Below are positions 7,855-15,644 of a stretch of 64,000 nucleotides of DNA, one piece after another. Every line of letters starts with the position of its first letter. Position 1 is the first letter of the stretch. The notes below the pieces were generated by a model that did no database searches, was not told the origin of the DNA, and saw nothing but the letters and a program-made list of their open reading frames with translations. Source of the DNA: JBCBTJ01 sp039818665 (GTDB lineage Bacteria > Pseudomonadota > Alphaproteobacteria > Caulobacterales > Hyphomonadaceae). The stretch spans positions 1 through 64,000 of the forward strand of contig JBCBTJ010000010.1 in NCBI GenBank assembly GCA_039818665.1. The letters are read 5' to 3'. The translations under genes were made by a program, and so were the position numbers.

Positions 7855-9224
7855 GCGCTGGCGCCGATGGAGCAGGTTTTCAGGTTCAGGAATTCGCGGA
7901 TGCCGTCTTCGGCGAGTTCGCGCCCGTGGCCTGACGCCTTGACGCCGCCAAAGGGCAGGCGGGGGTCTGAGGCTGTGATCGCGTTTACAAAGGTCGCCCC
8001 CGTATCGAGTTCATTGAACGCGCGCTCCATATCGCCTCTCTCCTGGGTGAAGATGGCGGAGCCCAGCCCGAACCGGGTCGCGTTGGCAATCTCAATCGCT
8101 TCATCGATCGAGGCGGCTTTGAACAGCGTCGCCACGGGGCCGAAGAGTTCCTCGCTTGCCGCTGGCGAGCCGTCCGGCGCGTTCTCTATGAGGCCGGGGC
8201 GATAGAAGAAGCCGTCACCCGCGATTAGCTCGGCGCCGACAATGCGGGTTGCGCCCGCCGCCAGTGTGTCTTCGACCTGCTGGGCAAGTTCATCCCGGAT
8301 ATCGCGCGTCGCCATCGGGCCAATATCGGTGCGGTCCGCCATCGGATCGCCGACGGTTTGAGCGTCCAGGGCGGCGGCGAAGCTGTCTCGGAATGTGTCG
8401 TAGATATCAGCGTGAACGATAAAGCGCTTGGCCGCGATGCAGGATTGGCCGTTGTTCAGGAGCCGGCCTTTGACGGCGTGGGAAACCGCGTCGTCAAGGT
8501 CCGCGCTCGGCATCACGATGAAGGGATCGGAGCCTCCAAGCTCCAGTACGACTTTTTTCAGCGATCGGCCGGCGGTTTCCGCAACGGCGCGTCCAGCGCC
8601 TTCGGAGCCGGTCAGCGTCGCAGCCCTGACCCGGCGATCCTCAAGCACCTTCGCGACCTGGTCGCCGCCGATGAGCAAGGTCTGGAAGCCGCCCTCGGGC
8701 ACACCTGCGCGCTTGAAGATGTCCTCGATCGCCAGGGCACATTGGGGTACGTTTGAGGCGTGTTTCAACAGGCCCACATTCCCGGCCAGCACGGCTGGTG
8801 CGGCGAACCGGAACACCTGCCAGAACGGAAAGTTCCAGGGCATGACAGCGAGAACCGGGCCGATGGGCAGCCAGCGCGCGAAACTTTCCAGTGCAGCGGT
8901 CTCAATGGCCCTGTCAGCCAAAAAGCGCGGGCCATTCTCGGCGTAGAACTCGCAGACCCAGGCGCACTTTTCCGCTTCGGCGATGGCGGAGGCATGGGTC
9001 TTTCCCATCTCCCGCGTCATCATCGCGCCAAGCTCGGTCTTCTCGTCGCGCAGGATCGCCGCGGCACTTCGGAGCCAGTCGGCGCGCGTCTCGATTGTGT
9101 AGCCCCTGGTCACAGACGCCGCCTTCTCGGCTAACGCCAACGCCGCTTCGATGGCCTCGTTCCCCAAGGCATCGAAGGTTTTTTCAGTTTTTCCGGTCGC
9201 GGGGTTGATGGTGGCGATGGCCAT
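7851..9224 (-). CDS. NAD(P)-dependent succinate-semialdehyde/aldehyde dehydrogenase
   Basis: A 457-residue class I aldehyde dehydrogenase. The catalytic pair is E228 (LELGGSDPF) and C262 (NNGQSCIAAKRF), and PWNFPFWQ at about 129-136 starts the cofactor-binding fold. Length and sequence fit the Sad/YneI-type NAD(P)+ succinate-semialdehyde dehydrogenases better than the longer GabD type. The substrate is inferred. It lies 19 bases downstream of the ThDP enzyme gene on the same strand and is probably co-transcribed, suggesting a joint 2-oxo acid/aldehyde pathway. Confidence 0.9.
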   Translation of the reverse strand: MAIATINPATGKTEKTFDALGNEAIEAALALAEKAASVTRGYTIETRADWLRSAAAILRDEKTELGAMMTREMGKTHASAIAEAEKCAWVCEFYAENGPRFLADRAIETAALESFARWLPIGPVLAVMPWNFPFWQVFRFAAPAVLAGNVGLLKHASNVPQCALAIEDIFKRAGVPEGGFQTLLIGGDQVAKVLEDRRVRAATLTGSEGAGRAVAETAGRSLKKVVLELGGSDPFIVMPSADLDDAVSHAVKGRLLNNGQSCIAAKRFIVHADIYDTFRDSFAAALDAQTVGDPMADRTDIGPMATRDIRDELAQQVEDTLAAGATRIVGAELIAGDGFFYRPGLIENAPDGSPAASEELFGPVATLFKAASIDEAIEIANATRFGLGSAIFTQERGDMERAFNELDTGATFVNAITASDPRLPFGGVKASGHGRELAEDGIREFLNLKTCSIGASA

Positions 9225-9243
9225 GAGCGGTTCCTTGAAGGGG

Positions 9244-10893
9244 TTAGAAGCGGCAGGTGATCTCTCCGAGCCTGCGCGTGAGTTTCATGTTCTCTGAATA
9301 GTCGATGGGAATGACGATGAGGCTCGGGCCGTCTTCGTCGAACGCGCTCGCCAGCATAGTCTGGAGGTCAGCGGCGTTTTCGCAGCGGTGGCCGGACCAA
9401 CCGAAGCTTTCGGCGAGTTTGACCCAGTCGGGATTTCCGAACTGGAGATCAGTATGCCGATCAAACTCCTGCTCCTGTTTCCATTCGATCAGCCCATAGC
9501 CATGGTCTTCCCAAACCATGGCCACAAGATTTGATCCAAGGCGCTTGGCCGTTTCCATGTCCTGGACATTCATCAGCATGTCGCCATCGCCGACGACGGC
9601 GATGATGCGTTTGTCCGGGTGGAGCCGCGCCGCTGCAATGGCGCCGGGCAGCGCCATGCCCATGGAGCAGAACCCGTTCGAAATGAAGCATGTGCCCGGT
9701 TCATCGGCCTGGTAGTGCCGCGCGATCCACATCTTGTGGGCGCCGACGCCCGAGAAGAGCAGGTCGCCAGGACCAAGCGCTTCGCGGATGTCATGAATGG
9801 CCTTCTGGGGCCGGATAGACCCCGTCGTTGTGTCACCCGCATGCTCGTCGAACTCAGCCTGCATGGCGGCGCGGACGTCGGCCTGGGTTTGGAGATCGAA
9901 GGCAGGTGCGCCGTCGCGTGCAATCCGTTCGTTCAGGGCCCAGAGACCGTGGGCGAGGTCGCCGACAATTTCGAGGTCAGGGGAATAATGGGCGTCAATT
10001 TCGGCGGGGAGGAAATCGAGGTGAAGGATCGTCTTGTCACGGTCAGGGTTCCAGCTCGAAGGCGGATATTCCACCATGTCATAGCCCAAGGTGAGGATGA
10101 GATCCGCGTCTTCGATCGCCCTGAGCGGAATATCTTTCTGGCCCATGCCGACCGTGTACAAACAATAGGACTCCGTCCTCGCAACCGCGCCCTTCGCCAT
10201 GAAGGTCATCAGGACGCCAATCCCGGTAGCGTCACAAAAACGGCGCAGCTGTTTGCTGGCCCGGGTCCGGATCGCGCCATTGCCGGCGATTATCAGCGGG
10301 CGTTTCGCCGCGCGGACGAGGTCCCAGGCCTGGTCCATGATCTTGTCGTCGGGAACCGGCCGGCGGACCCTGGTTGGCGCCAGCGGGTTGGCTTCGACGG
10401 ACATCGCCGCGATATCCTCAGCCAGTTCGATATGGGTCGCGCCGGGTTTTTCCGTCGTCGCGAGTTTCACCGCTTTGCGGACGATCTCAGGGATGTTCCC
10501 TGGATCAAGGATCGCGTGGGACCATTTGGTGACGGGGCGATACATGTCGACCACGTCCATGATCTGATGGCTTTCCTTGTGTTGGCGGGTGGTTGCGCCC
10601 TGGCCAGTGATCACCAGAAGCGGCGCGCGGTCCATATTGCCATCGGCAACGCCCGTGATGAGGTTTGTGGCCCCGGGGCCTAACGTGCCGAGGCATACGC
10701 CGGCTTTCCCGGTGAGCTTGCCCTCGGCGGCGGCCATGAAAGCCGCCGCCTGTTCGTGGCGTGTGAGAATGAACTCAATTGATGAGCTCTCAAGCGATAG
10801 AAGGAAATCGGCGTTTTCCTCGCCGGGAACGCCGTAGATACGCTCCACACCTTCGGCTTCGAGGCATCGGACGAAAAGATCTGAGGCTTTCAT
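9244..10893 (-). CDS. Thiamine-diphosphate enzyme, acetolactate-synthase-like
   Basis: A 549-residue three-domain ThDP enzyme. The conserved glutamate is E47 (LTRHEQAAAFMA), the family block LGTLGPGATN follows, and the GDGDMLMNVQDMETA motif in the C-terminal third binds Mg-ThDP. It resembles catabolic (FAD-independent) acetolactate synthases (AlsS), which join two pyruvates. No regulatory small subunit gene is adjacent, as expected for that type. Glyoxylate carboligase or a 2-oxo acid decarboxylase cannot be excluded. A GGAAC at 10940-10944 (minus) has no good -10 at 16 bases, so control by EcfG is uncertain. Confidence 0.85.
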   Translation of the reverse strand: MKASDLFVRCLEAEGVERIYGVPGEENADFLLSLESSSIEFILTRHEQAAAFMAAAEGKLTGKAGVCLGTLGPGATNLITGVADGNMDRAPLLVITGQGATTRQHKESHQIMDVVDMYRPVTKWSHAILDPGNIPEIVRKAVKLATTEKPGATHIELAEDIAAMSVEANPLAPTRVRRPVPDDKIMDQAWDLVRAAKRPLIIAGNGAIRTRASKQLRRFCDATGIGVLMTFMAKGAVARTESYCLYTVGMGQKDIPLRAIEDADLILTLGYDMVEYPPSSWNPDRDKTILHLDFLPAEIDAHYSPDLEIVGDLAHGLWALNERIARDGAPAFDLQTQADVRAAMQAEFDEHAGDTTTGSIRPQKAIHDIREALGPGDLLFSGVGAHKMWIARHYQADEPGTCFISNGFCSMGMALPGAIAAARLHPDKRIIAVVGDGDMLMNVQDMETAKRLGSNLVAMVWEDHGYGLIEWKQEQEFDRHTDLQFGNPDWVKLAESFGWSGHRCENAADLQTMLASAFDEDGPSLIVIPIDYSENMKLTRRLGEITCRF

Positions 10894-10990
10894 CGGCTCA
10901 TCCGGTCACGGTTGGACGACACTGCATCAATGCGACGCAGTTCCGAAGTTAGCCCAACGTGTAATGGGGTGGCGCGCTCGCGCCGTGCCT

Positions 10991-11179
10991 TTAGCGCTCC
11001 CATTGACCGCTACCGGGCTCGTGTTTGTCGGCGAGCACGTCTTCCCCGTCTTGCTGCTCTTGAGGATGCGTTGCCGACCGGATGCCCAAACGGCCACCGA
11101 CACTATGGTCGGCCACATCCCGGAACATGTCCTCAGTTCTCGGCTCGGCGTCTTTCTGGTCTTTTTCGTAGTAGGTCAT
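10991..11179 (-). CDS. Small hydrophilic protein, uncertain
   Basis: A 62-residue highly charged frame (MTYYEKDQKDAEPRTEDMFRD...) 36 bases after the histidine kinase stop on the same strand. About two thirds of third codon positions are G or C, close to nearby genes, and the composition is protein-like and probably disordered. There is no clear Shine-Dalgarno and no recognised family. It could be a small stress protein in the exoD-kinase transcript or a chance frame. Confidence 0.4.
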   Translation of the reverse strand: MTYYEKDQKDAEPRTEDMFRDVADHSVGGRLGIRSATHPQEQQDGEDVLADKHEPGSGQWER

Positions 11180-11215
11180 GCCGCACTAACGCGCTTGACC
11201 GCATCCGGTTCCCGC

Positions 11216-12286
11216 TCAAGCGGCGGCAACAAGGTTGCCTTCGAAGGGGATTTTGATGCTGACATGAAAGCCGGCGTCCTGGTCGGCGCCGGAAATGGCG
11301 GCTCCCAGCTGTTTTTCCAGTCCGGTCACCAGCAGGCGCCCGAAGCCAACGGGTGCGGCGCTATTGTCGAAATGGGCCAAGGAGCCGTTTCCATTGTCCC
11401 GATAGTTTATCACGAGTTGGTGGATATCTGTCTGGATCGCGAGAGTGATTGACGGCGCGCCGCCGGCGCCAAACGCGTGCTGGAGCGAATTCAGGATAAG
11501 CTCGTTTATCGCCAAGGCGAGTGATGTGGCCTTCTCGATTGGCAGGGTACAGGCCCCGCTGTGGTCCATCTCAAAGGTGACACCGACCCCCTCGGCCAAG
11601 GGACCAAAATGGTTCCGACTGAGACCGGCCAGATAGGCGACCACCTCGATGGTGTCGGTCTCCCCGGCCTCGTATAAAGCGCGGTGGATGTCGGCGATCA
11701 CCTCGACCCTTGATGACAGATCCGAAAGCGCATCTTTCGCAGCCGGATCGGCGGTCTTGCGTCCCTGAAGGTTAAGGAGCGAAGAGACCAGCTGAAGGTT
11801 GTTTTTGACCCGGTGATGGATTTCCCGGAGCAGCATGTCTTTCAAAGCCACCGCCGTTTTCAACGCTTGGCGCTCTTCTTCACGTTCAGTTTCATCGCGC
11901 AGGGTCAGCACAGCGCCGATCTGGCGCCCGTCGCCGTCGAGGACGGGTCGCGCCGTTCCGAGCGCGATGATTGTTTCGCCATCATTCCTTGCAATCCGCC
12001 AATAGGTGTCTTCAACGATTTCCCCCTTCAAGGCTGCGCGCGCGAGCGGAAGGTCTTCGCTGGGATAGGGCGTTCCGTCCATCGTGAGCAGCTTATAGGT
12101 CGCTGCGTACTCTGCCGGTCTCACGTCAAACGCCTGCATGCCGTGGAGCTTTGCAGCCGCCGCATTGATAAAGACAATTGCGCCGTCCTCGTCGGTGACG
12201 ATGACGCCCTCGGCCAACTGGTCGAAGGCCGCTGCGAGGCGTGGAGAAATCGGTTCGCCAGAAGGCGGGGTGGGGCGCTCGGACAT
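11216..12286 (-). CDS. PAS histidine kinase, HWE/HisKA_2 type (second)
   Basis: A 356-residue soluble kinase. One PAS domain (about 15-135) contains VIVTDEDGAIVFINAAAA. The HisKA_2 motif EIHHRVKNNLQ places the phosphoacceptor at H158, and the ATPase N box is INELILNSLQHAFG (about 260-273). The last residues keep only a poor G box (GFGRLLV). It is downstream of exoD and near phyR, so it is a second candidate PhyR kinase. An ATG at 12391 in frame, 4 bases after the exoD stop, could be used by coupling. I prefer 12286 because the extra 35 codons have weak third-position GC and do not look like protein. Confidence 0.85.
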   Translation of the reverse strand: MSERPTPPSGEPISPRLAAAFDQLAEGVIVTDEDGAIVFINAAAAKLHGMQAFDVRPAEYAATYKLLTMDGTPYPSEDLPLARAALKGEIVEDTYWRIARNDGETIIALGTARPVLDGDGRQIGAVLTLRDETEREEERQALKTAVALKDMLLREIHHRVKNNLQLVSSLLNLQGRKTADPAAKDALSDLSSRVEVIADIHRALYEAGETDTIEVVAYLAGLSRNHFGPLAEGVGVTFEMDHSGACTLPIEKATSLALAINELILNSLQHAFGAGGAPSITLAIQTDIHQLVINYRDNGNGSLAHFDNSAAPVGFGRLLVTGLEKQLGAAISGADQDAGFHVSIKIPFEGNLVAAA

Positions 12287-12395
12287 TGTAACGACTGCTT
12301 TGTTGCCAGAGTTCGGGCCATTCTCATGCCGAAAATGGCCTCTCACAAGAGATTGCCCAATTGCAACGTTGCGCCCCGCCGCCGGTTCCATAGCC

Positions 12396-12974
12396 CTATA
12401 AAAGGAACCAGATTCCGAAGGCTGCCCCGAGACTCGCCGCGAAGCCGAATAGCATCACTAAGCCGTCGCGCGCGGTCAGGCCCATGCCGAACAGCACAAT
12501 GCCGGCGGCGGGAATCGCGACCGCAAATGGCGCCGCCTCCAGCGGGACCATTGCCATGGCCAACACGATTGTGACGCCAGCGGCCAGACGCCTGGCGAGG
12601 GCGCCGGCGAAGGCCTTGAGACGCGGCTGGAGCAGGCCGTCGATCCGCGACAGCCATCCACTGGCGCTTTCCTGGAAGCTGGAGATTTTATCCTCCTCGA
12701 TCGAGATGGATCCGACAAAACCAGGCAACCACGGAGAAGATCGCCCCATCACGATCTGTCCAGCGAACAGGACAAGGACGAGGGCCAGCACGGCAGGAAT
12801 GCCGGGGATCGCGCCGAAGGGGGAGAGCGCGAGCAAACCCAGCAGCGTCAACACCGGCCCAAACGCGCGGTCGTCAAACGCTTCGATCAGGTCGCGCAAC
12901 GTGGCCTCGCCGCTGTCTTCGGCGACACTGTCAGCCTGCTCGAGGATGGATTCGAGGGGATCACTTTTCGTCAT
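12396..12974 (-). CDS. exoD: ExoD-family membrane protein
   Basis: A 192-residue inner-membrane protein of the ExoD family, named for a Sinorhizobium gene affecting exopolysaccharide and alkaline tolerance; its molecular role is not settled. A cytosolic acidic N terminus (LRDLIEAFDDRAFGPVLTLLG) precedes hydrophobic segments at about 41-62, 65-85, 136-155 and 160-190. ATG 12974 is selected because an EcfG box ends exactly 8 bases upstream; a GTG 18 bases further upstream would lie inside the promoter. Probably leaderless and co-transcribed with the histidine kinase. Confidence 0.85.
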   Translation of the reverse strand: MTKSDPLESILEQADSVAEDSGEATLRDLIEAFDDRAFGPVLTLLGLLALSPFGAIPGIPAVLALVLVLFAGQIVMGRSSPWLPGFVGSISIEEDKISSFQESASGWLSRIDGLLQPRLKAFAGALARRLAAGVTIVLAMAMVPLEAAPFAVAIPAAGIVLFGMGLTARDGLVMLFGFAASLGAAFGIWFLL

Positions 12975-12982
12975 CCGGAAGG

Positions 12983-13007
12983 AACGGCTCACCGGCAGGC
13001 AAGTTCC
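12983..13007 (-). promoter_or_regulatory. EcfG-type promoter for exoD
   Basis: Read on the minus strand: GGAAC (13007-13003), 16 bases, CGTT (12986-12983), then 8 bases (CCTTCCGG) to the exoD ATG at 12974. A perfect consensus match. On the plus strand the same segment reads GGAAC-N16-AGTT (12981-13005), pointing at the Crp/Fnr gene. Confidence 0.85.
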
Positions 13008-13061
13008 GTGGTAAACTCACAGAGGCTAGAAGCTCGGCCGCATTTTCCACGCAGGACGATC

Positions 13062-13826
13062 ATGAGAGCGTTTACCAACCGTCTTGCCCAGTATGTCTCT
13101 ACCGCAAACGCCGTCACGGAGCTGGTTGAGGGTCTGACGCCAGACCAACAGGCCTTTGAAGCCGGTGAGGATATCGTCTCGGCTGGCGAAGACACCGGAA
13201 CGCTCTTCATCCTGCAATCCGGATGGGCGATCCGCTACCGGTCCATCGAGGATGGTCGGCGCCAGATCCTGAACTTCATGCTTCCAGGAGACATTTTCGA
13301 TCTCCAGGCCCTGGGCGATCTGAAAGCGGACCATTCAGTCGCCGCACTCGACGAAGTGGAGGCCGTCACGTTCGACGCCAGAAACTTTCTCAGCGTATTG
13401 AAGGACTCCGGTCCGGTGGCGACCGCCTTCTGGTGGTCGGCGGTCCAGGAGGAATCTGTTCTTCGCGAACAGATCGTGCGAATTGGACAGCTGTCGGCGC
13501 GCGAGCGCATCGGTCACCTAGTACTCGAACTCCAGCGTCGTCTCAGCATCGTCCTTGGCGTGGAAACCCTGTCCCTGCGCTTGCCCGTCACGCGCACGGA
13601 CATCGCTGATGCGTTGGGGCTTACCCCGGTACACGTATCGCGGACACTTTCTGGCATGAAGCGAATGGCTTTGATCGAGGAAGATCGGGTTTCATTGCGC
13701 ATTCTGAACAAACCGAAACTCGAAGAACTCTCCCAGTTCGATCCCGACTATCTTCATTTCAGTCGGCTTGATCTCACCAGTGAAATCGTCGATCGCATCG
13801 ACACTGACAAATATCGGGCTGGTTAA
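13062..13826 (+). CDS. Crp/Fnr-family transcriptional regulator
   Basis: A 254-residue regulator with an N-terminal cyclic-nucleotide-binding-type beta barrel (about 28-145, with TLFILQSGWAIRYRSIEDGRRQIL and LPGDIFDLQALGD) and a C-terminal Crp-type winged helix (about 150-235; recognition helix TPVHVSRTLSGMKRM). The four cysteines of oxygen-sensing Fnr are absent, so it does not carry that Fe-S cluster; the effector is unknown. ATG 13062 follows AGGA at a good distance. It is divergent from exoD and shares its promoter region, so it may be a secondary regulator fed by the GSR. Confidence 0.88.
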   Translation: MRAFTNRLAQYVSTANAVTELVEGLTPDQQAFEAGEDIVSAGEDTGTLFILQSGWAIRYRSIEDGRRQILNFMLPGDIFDLQALGDLKADHSVAALDEVEAVTFDARNFLSVLKDSGPVATAFWWSAVQEESVLREQIVRIGQLSARERIGHLVLELQRRLSIVLGVETLSLRLPVTRTDIADALGLTPVHVSRTLSGMKRMALIEEDRVSLRILNKPKLEELSQFDPDYLHFSRLDLTSEIVDRIDTDKYRAG

Positions 13827-13930
13827 CCTAGGTTAGCGCCAGACACGCCTTCAGCGACTACCAGAGCGGTTCGTCTGCTGAGGAGAGTCACCTGAACCGC
13901 GAAGGCAAGCCCTCGAAACATGCCCTGGCT

Positions 13931-14323
13931 GTGTTCGACCGTATTCGCAGAATGGGCTGGGTCCTCGCTGGCAACGCCCACCTTTCAGATCGGATTCTGC
14001 TTGAGGCGTTAGGGCGCGACCACGCCGCAGCGATTGACGGCCCGTCCGACGATCCTTTCGAAAATTTGTTTGCCTGGGCATTTCAGTCGCTCGACGCGAG
14101 CTGCCGCGACGACGGCCCTATCCGGCGGTTGAAAACGCAAGATGCGCGCGGGGAAATGATCGAACGGCTTCACGGACTTCCCTATGAGCTGCGGGTCGCC
14201 ACGCTTCTGCTCATGGTTGAAGAGTTGTCGCTAGAACGCGGGGCGCAGATATCGGGTCGATCCGGGTTCTCTTTGGCGAGTGCTGCGACCGTCGCCGCGC
14301 AGCGGCTAGATCCGATATCCTGA
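13931..14323 (+). CDS. Degenerate sigma-factor-like protein, no receiver domain
   Basis: A 130-residue protein of unassigned family. The N-terminal part (VFDRIRRMGWVLAGNAHLSDRIL... then LFAWAFQSL) resembles region 2 of ECF sigma factors, and RLHGLPYELRVATLLLMVEELSLERGAQISG resembles region 4 (compare ELPDDQREALILVGAGGLAYEDVA in the nearby EcfG). It could be a sigma-like decoy comparable with the N-terminal half of PhyR, or a defunct sigma factor. The frame is open from 13832 without ATG, so GTG 13931 is the first usual start; a CTG at 13892 behind GGAGAG is also possible. No EcfG box was found. Confidence 0.6.
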   Translation: MFDRIRRMGWVLAGNAHLSDRILLEALGRDHAAAIDGPSDDPFENLFAWAFQSLDASCRDDGPIRRLKTQDARGEMIERLHGLPYELRVATLLLMVEELSLERGAQISGRSGFSLASAATVAAQRLDPIS

Positions 14324-14331
14324 ACTTTTAG

Positions 14332-14356
14332 GGAACTGAAGTTGCTTCTCTGCGTT
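14332..14356 (+). promoter_or_regulatory. EcfG-type promoter for the 52-residue membrane protein
   Basis: GGAAC (14332-14336), 16 bases, CGTT (14353-14356), then 8 bases to ATG 14365. Perfect consensus and the same leaderless spacing as the FNT, exoD and mscS genes. Confidence 0.85.
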
Positions 14357-14364
14357 TCCTTCAT

Positions 14365-14523
14365 ATGACACAGACAAATTCGAATTCCGCAACGCGTAAG
14401 ACCAAAACTGCCGAAGACGCCCGCCAGGGTGAACGTAGAATAGGTATGCTTGCAGTGCTCGCCGTTTCGACCGCTATCGCGGTTATTGCCCTTGCGGCGG
14501 TCTTCGCCATTTCTATAGCGTAA
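14365..14523 (+). CDS. 52-residue single-pass membrane protein
   Basis: A short gene: a hydrophilic, Thr/Ser/Lys-rich N terminus of about 30 residues (MTQTNSNSATRKTKTAEDAR...) is followed by one strongly hydrophobic helix (MLAVLAVSTAIAVIALAAVF, about 32-51) ending at the C terminus. It should be a tail-anchored inner-membrane protein with its tail in the cytosol. No family is recognised. A perfect EcfG promoter ending 8 bases before the ATG is strong independent support. It is convergent with phyR, ending 20 bases from it. Confidence 0.75.
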   Translation: MTQTNSNSATRKTKTAEDARQGERRIGMLAVLAVSTAIAVIALAAVFAISIA

Positions 14524-14543
14524 ACCGTAACTGTCTCTGCCGC

Positions 14544-15314
14544 TTAGCCGTGAAAAAACAGGGCTTGGGCGACAGCGGCTTTCACAGCATTCGGCTGGAA
14601 GGGCTTGGTAATTAAGTAAGCGGGTTCTTTCCGCTCGCCGGTTAGCAAACGTTCGGGAAACGCCGTGATGAAGATGACAGGTACGTCAAAATCGCCGAGT
14701 ATTTCCTCAGCCGCATCCAGACCAGAGCTGTCGTCGGCCAGTTGAATGTCACAGAGCACTAGCCCCGGTGGATCTTTCTTTGCAAGGTCCACCGCTTCTT
14801 TGTGCGTCGTTGCATTGCCCGTGACGCTATGGCCGAGTTCACCAACAATCGCTTCGAGGTCAGCCGCAATGATAGGCTCATCTTCGATGATCAGGACCTT
14901 CGTAGCCAAGTCAGACTCTATCTCCTTCAACGCCTGCGCTATCATCGTGTTGATCTCGTCGGGCGTCGTCTTCAGAACTTGTGCGGCCTCCGAGGGGGCG
15001 AAGCCCTCCATTGCCGTAAGCAGAAACGCCTGTCGCTGTCGCGGTGCGAGCGCCTGGAGACGCGCATCTGTCCCATCGCCTGTATTGACGTCATCACCCT
15101 CAACCCTTGCCCCGGTGCTTTCCCAGATCACGTGGCAAAACTGGAACAGCGCTAGCCTATCCGGCAGGGCTGCATCAATCTGATCTGGCGCTTGCGCCAG
15201 GGCCGCGAGCGAGGCCCTCACATATGCGTCGCCGCTCCTCTGGGTCCCGGTGAGTGCGCGGGCATATCTGCGGAGCAGTGGAAGATGTGGCGCGAAGCGA
15301 TCGACAAAACTCAT
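14544..15314 (-). CDS. phyR: PhyR, general stress response anti-anti-sigma regulator
   Basis: 256 residues. The N-terminal sigma-like domain (about 1-135) mimics EcfG and captures NepR. The C-terminal receiver (about 138-256) has the acidic pocket IIEDEP, phosphoacceptor D189 (LVLCDIQLADD) and the PhyR-specific FATGUY signature FITAFPERLLTGER...LITKPF (T217, K237). On phosphorylation the sigma-like part is freed to bind NepR and release EcfG. ATG 15314 follows AGGAG; an extension to 15404 would run through the promoter. It is divergent from nepR-ecfG, the classic arrangement. A GGAAC-N16-CGTA box suggests positive autoregulation. Confidence 0.97.
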   Translation of the reverse strand: MSFVDRFAPHLPLLRRYARALTGTQRSGDAYVRASLAALAQAPDQIDAALPDRLALFQFCHVIWESTGARVEGDDVNTGDGTDARLQALAPRQRQAFLLTAMEGFAPSEAAQVLKTTPDEINTMIAQALKEIESDLATKVLIIEDEPIIAADLEAIVGELGHSVTGNATTHKEAVDLAKKDPPGLVLCDIQLADDSSGLDAAEEILGDFDVPVIFITAFPERLLTGERKEPAYLITKPFQPNAVKAAVAQALFFHG

Positions 15315-15334
15315 AGAGATCTCCTTTTCTGCGC

Positions 15335-15359
15335 TACGCGCTGACGAGAGCGAGGTTCC
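15335..15359 (-). promoter_or_regulatory. EcfG-type promoter for phyR (CGTA variant)
   Basis: Minus strand GGAAC (15359-15355), 16 bases, CGTA (15338-15335). One mismatch in the -10. It leaves a leader of about 20 bases that includes the AGGAG ribosome site before ATG 15314. Confidence 0.65.
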
Positions 15360-15389
15360 CATCGGTAACGAAAATACTTGTGGTCGCCT

Positions 15390-15414
15390 GGAACCATCGA
15401 GCACCTAGTTGGTT
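15390..15414 (+). promoter_or_regulatory. EcfG-type promoter for nepR-ecfG (GGTT variant)
   Basis: GGAAC (15390-15394), 16 bases, GGTT (15411-15414), about 41 bases before the nepR ATG. One mismatch in the -10. Autoregulation of nepR-ecfG by EcfG is normal in other Alphaproteobacteria. Confidence 0.65.
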
Positions 15415-15455
15415 AAGTAGAGGCATTGATCGAGAGAAACAGGTCTGATGATCCC

Positions 15456-15644
15456 ATGACTGAAAAGAACCGTCCCGGCCCCCGCAACGACAAGGGTGCG
15501 AAACAGCGCCAAGATCGAATCGGCGATCGACTCCGCCAACTTTATGACGAGGTCGCGAATGAACCTGTTCCAGACGATTTCCTGAAACTGCTCGAAGAGG
15601 CCGACGATGCCGCCGATGACGGCGACGAGGACCAAAAACCATGA
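15456..15644 (+). CDS. nepR: NepR anti-sigma factor
   Basis: A 62-residue anti-sigma factor. The two-helix NepR core is RIGDRLRQLYDEVANEPVPDDFLKLLEEAD (about 21-50; the two helices flank the EPVPDD turn), with disordered charged ends. It holds EcfG until PhyR-P takes it away. ATG 15456 is chosen for typical NepR length; a TTG at 15426 in frame behind AGAGG is possible. The stop overlaps the ecfG start (ATGA), giving coupled 1:1 translation. Confidence 0.95.
   Translation: MTEKNRPGPRNDKGAKQRQDRIGDRLRQLYDEVANEPVPDDFLKLLEEADDAADDGDEDQKP

Noticed and set aside
9619..10683. Open plus-strand frame of about 354 codons opposite the ThDP enzyme
   Set aside because: The minus strand has all ThDP enzyme motifs; the plus frame has no start signal and no recognisable family.
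10920..10944. GGAAC upstream of the ThDP enzyme gene as EcfG promoter
   Set aside because: At 16 and 17 bases the -10 position reads AGTG and GTGT, so the match is too poor to annotate.
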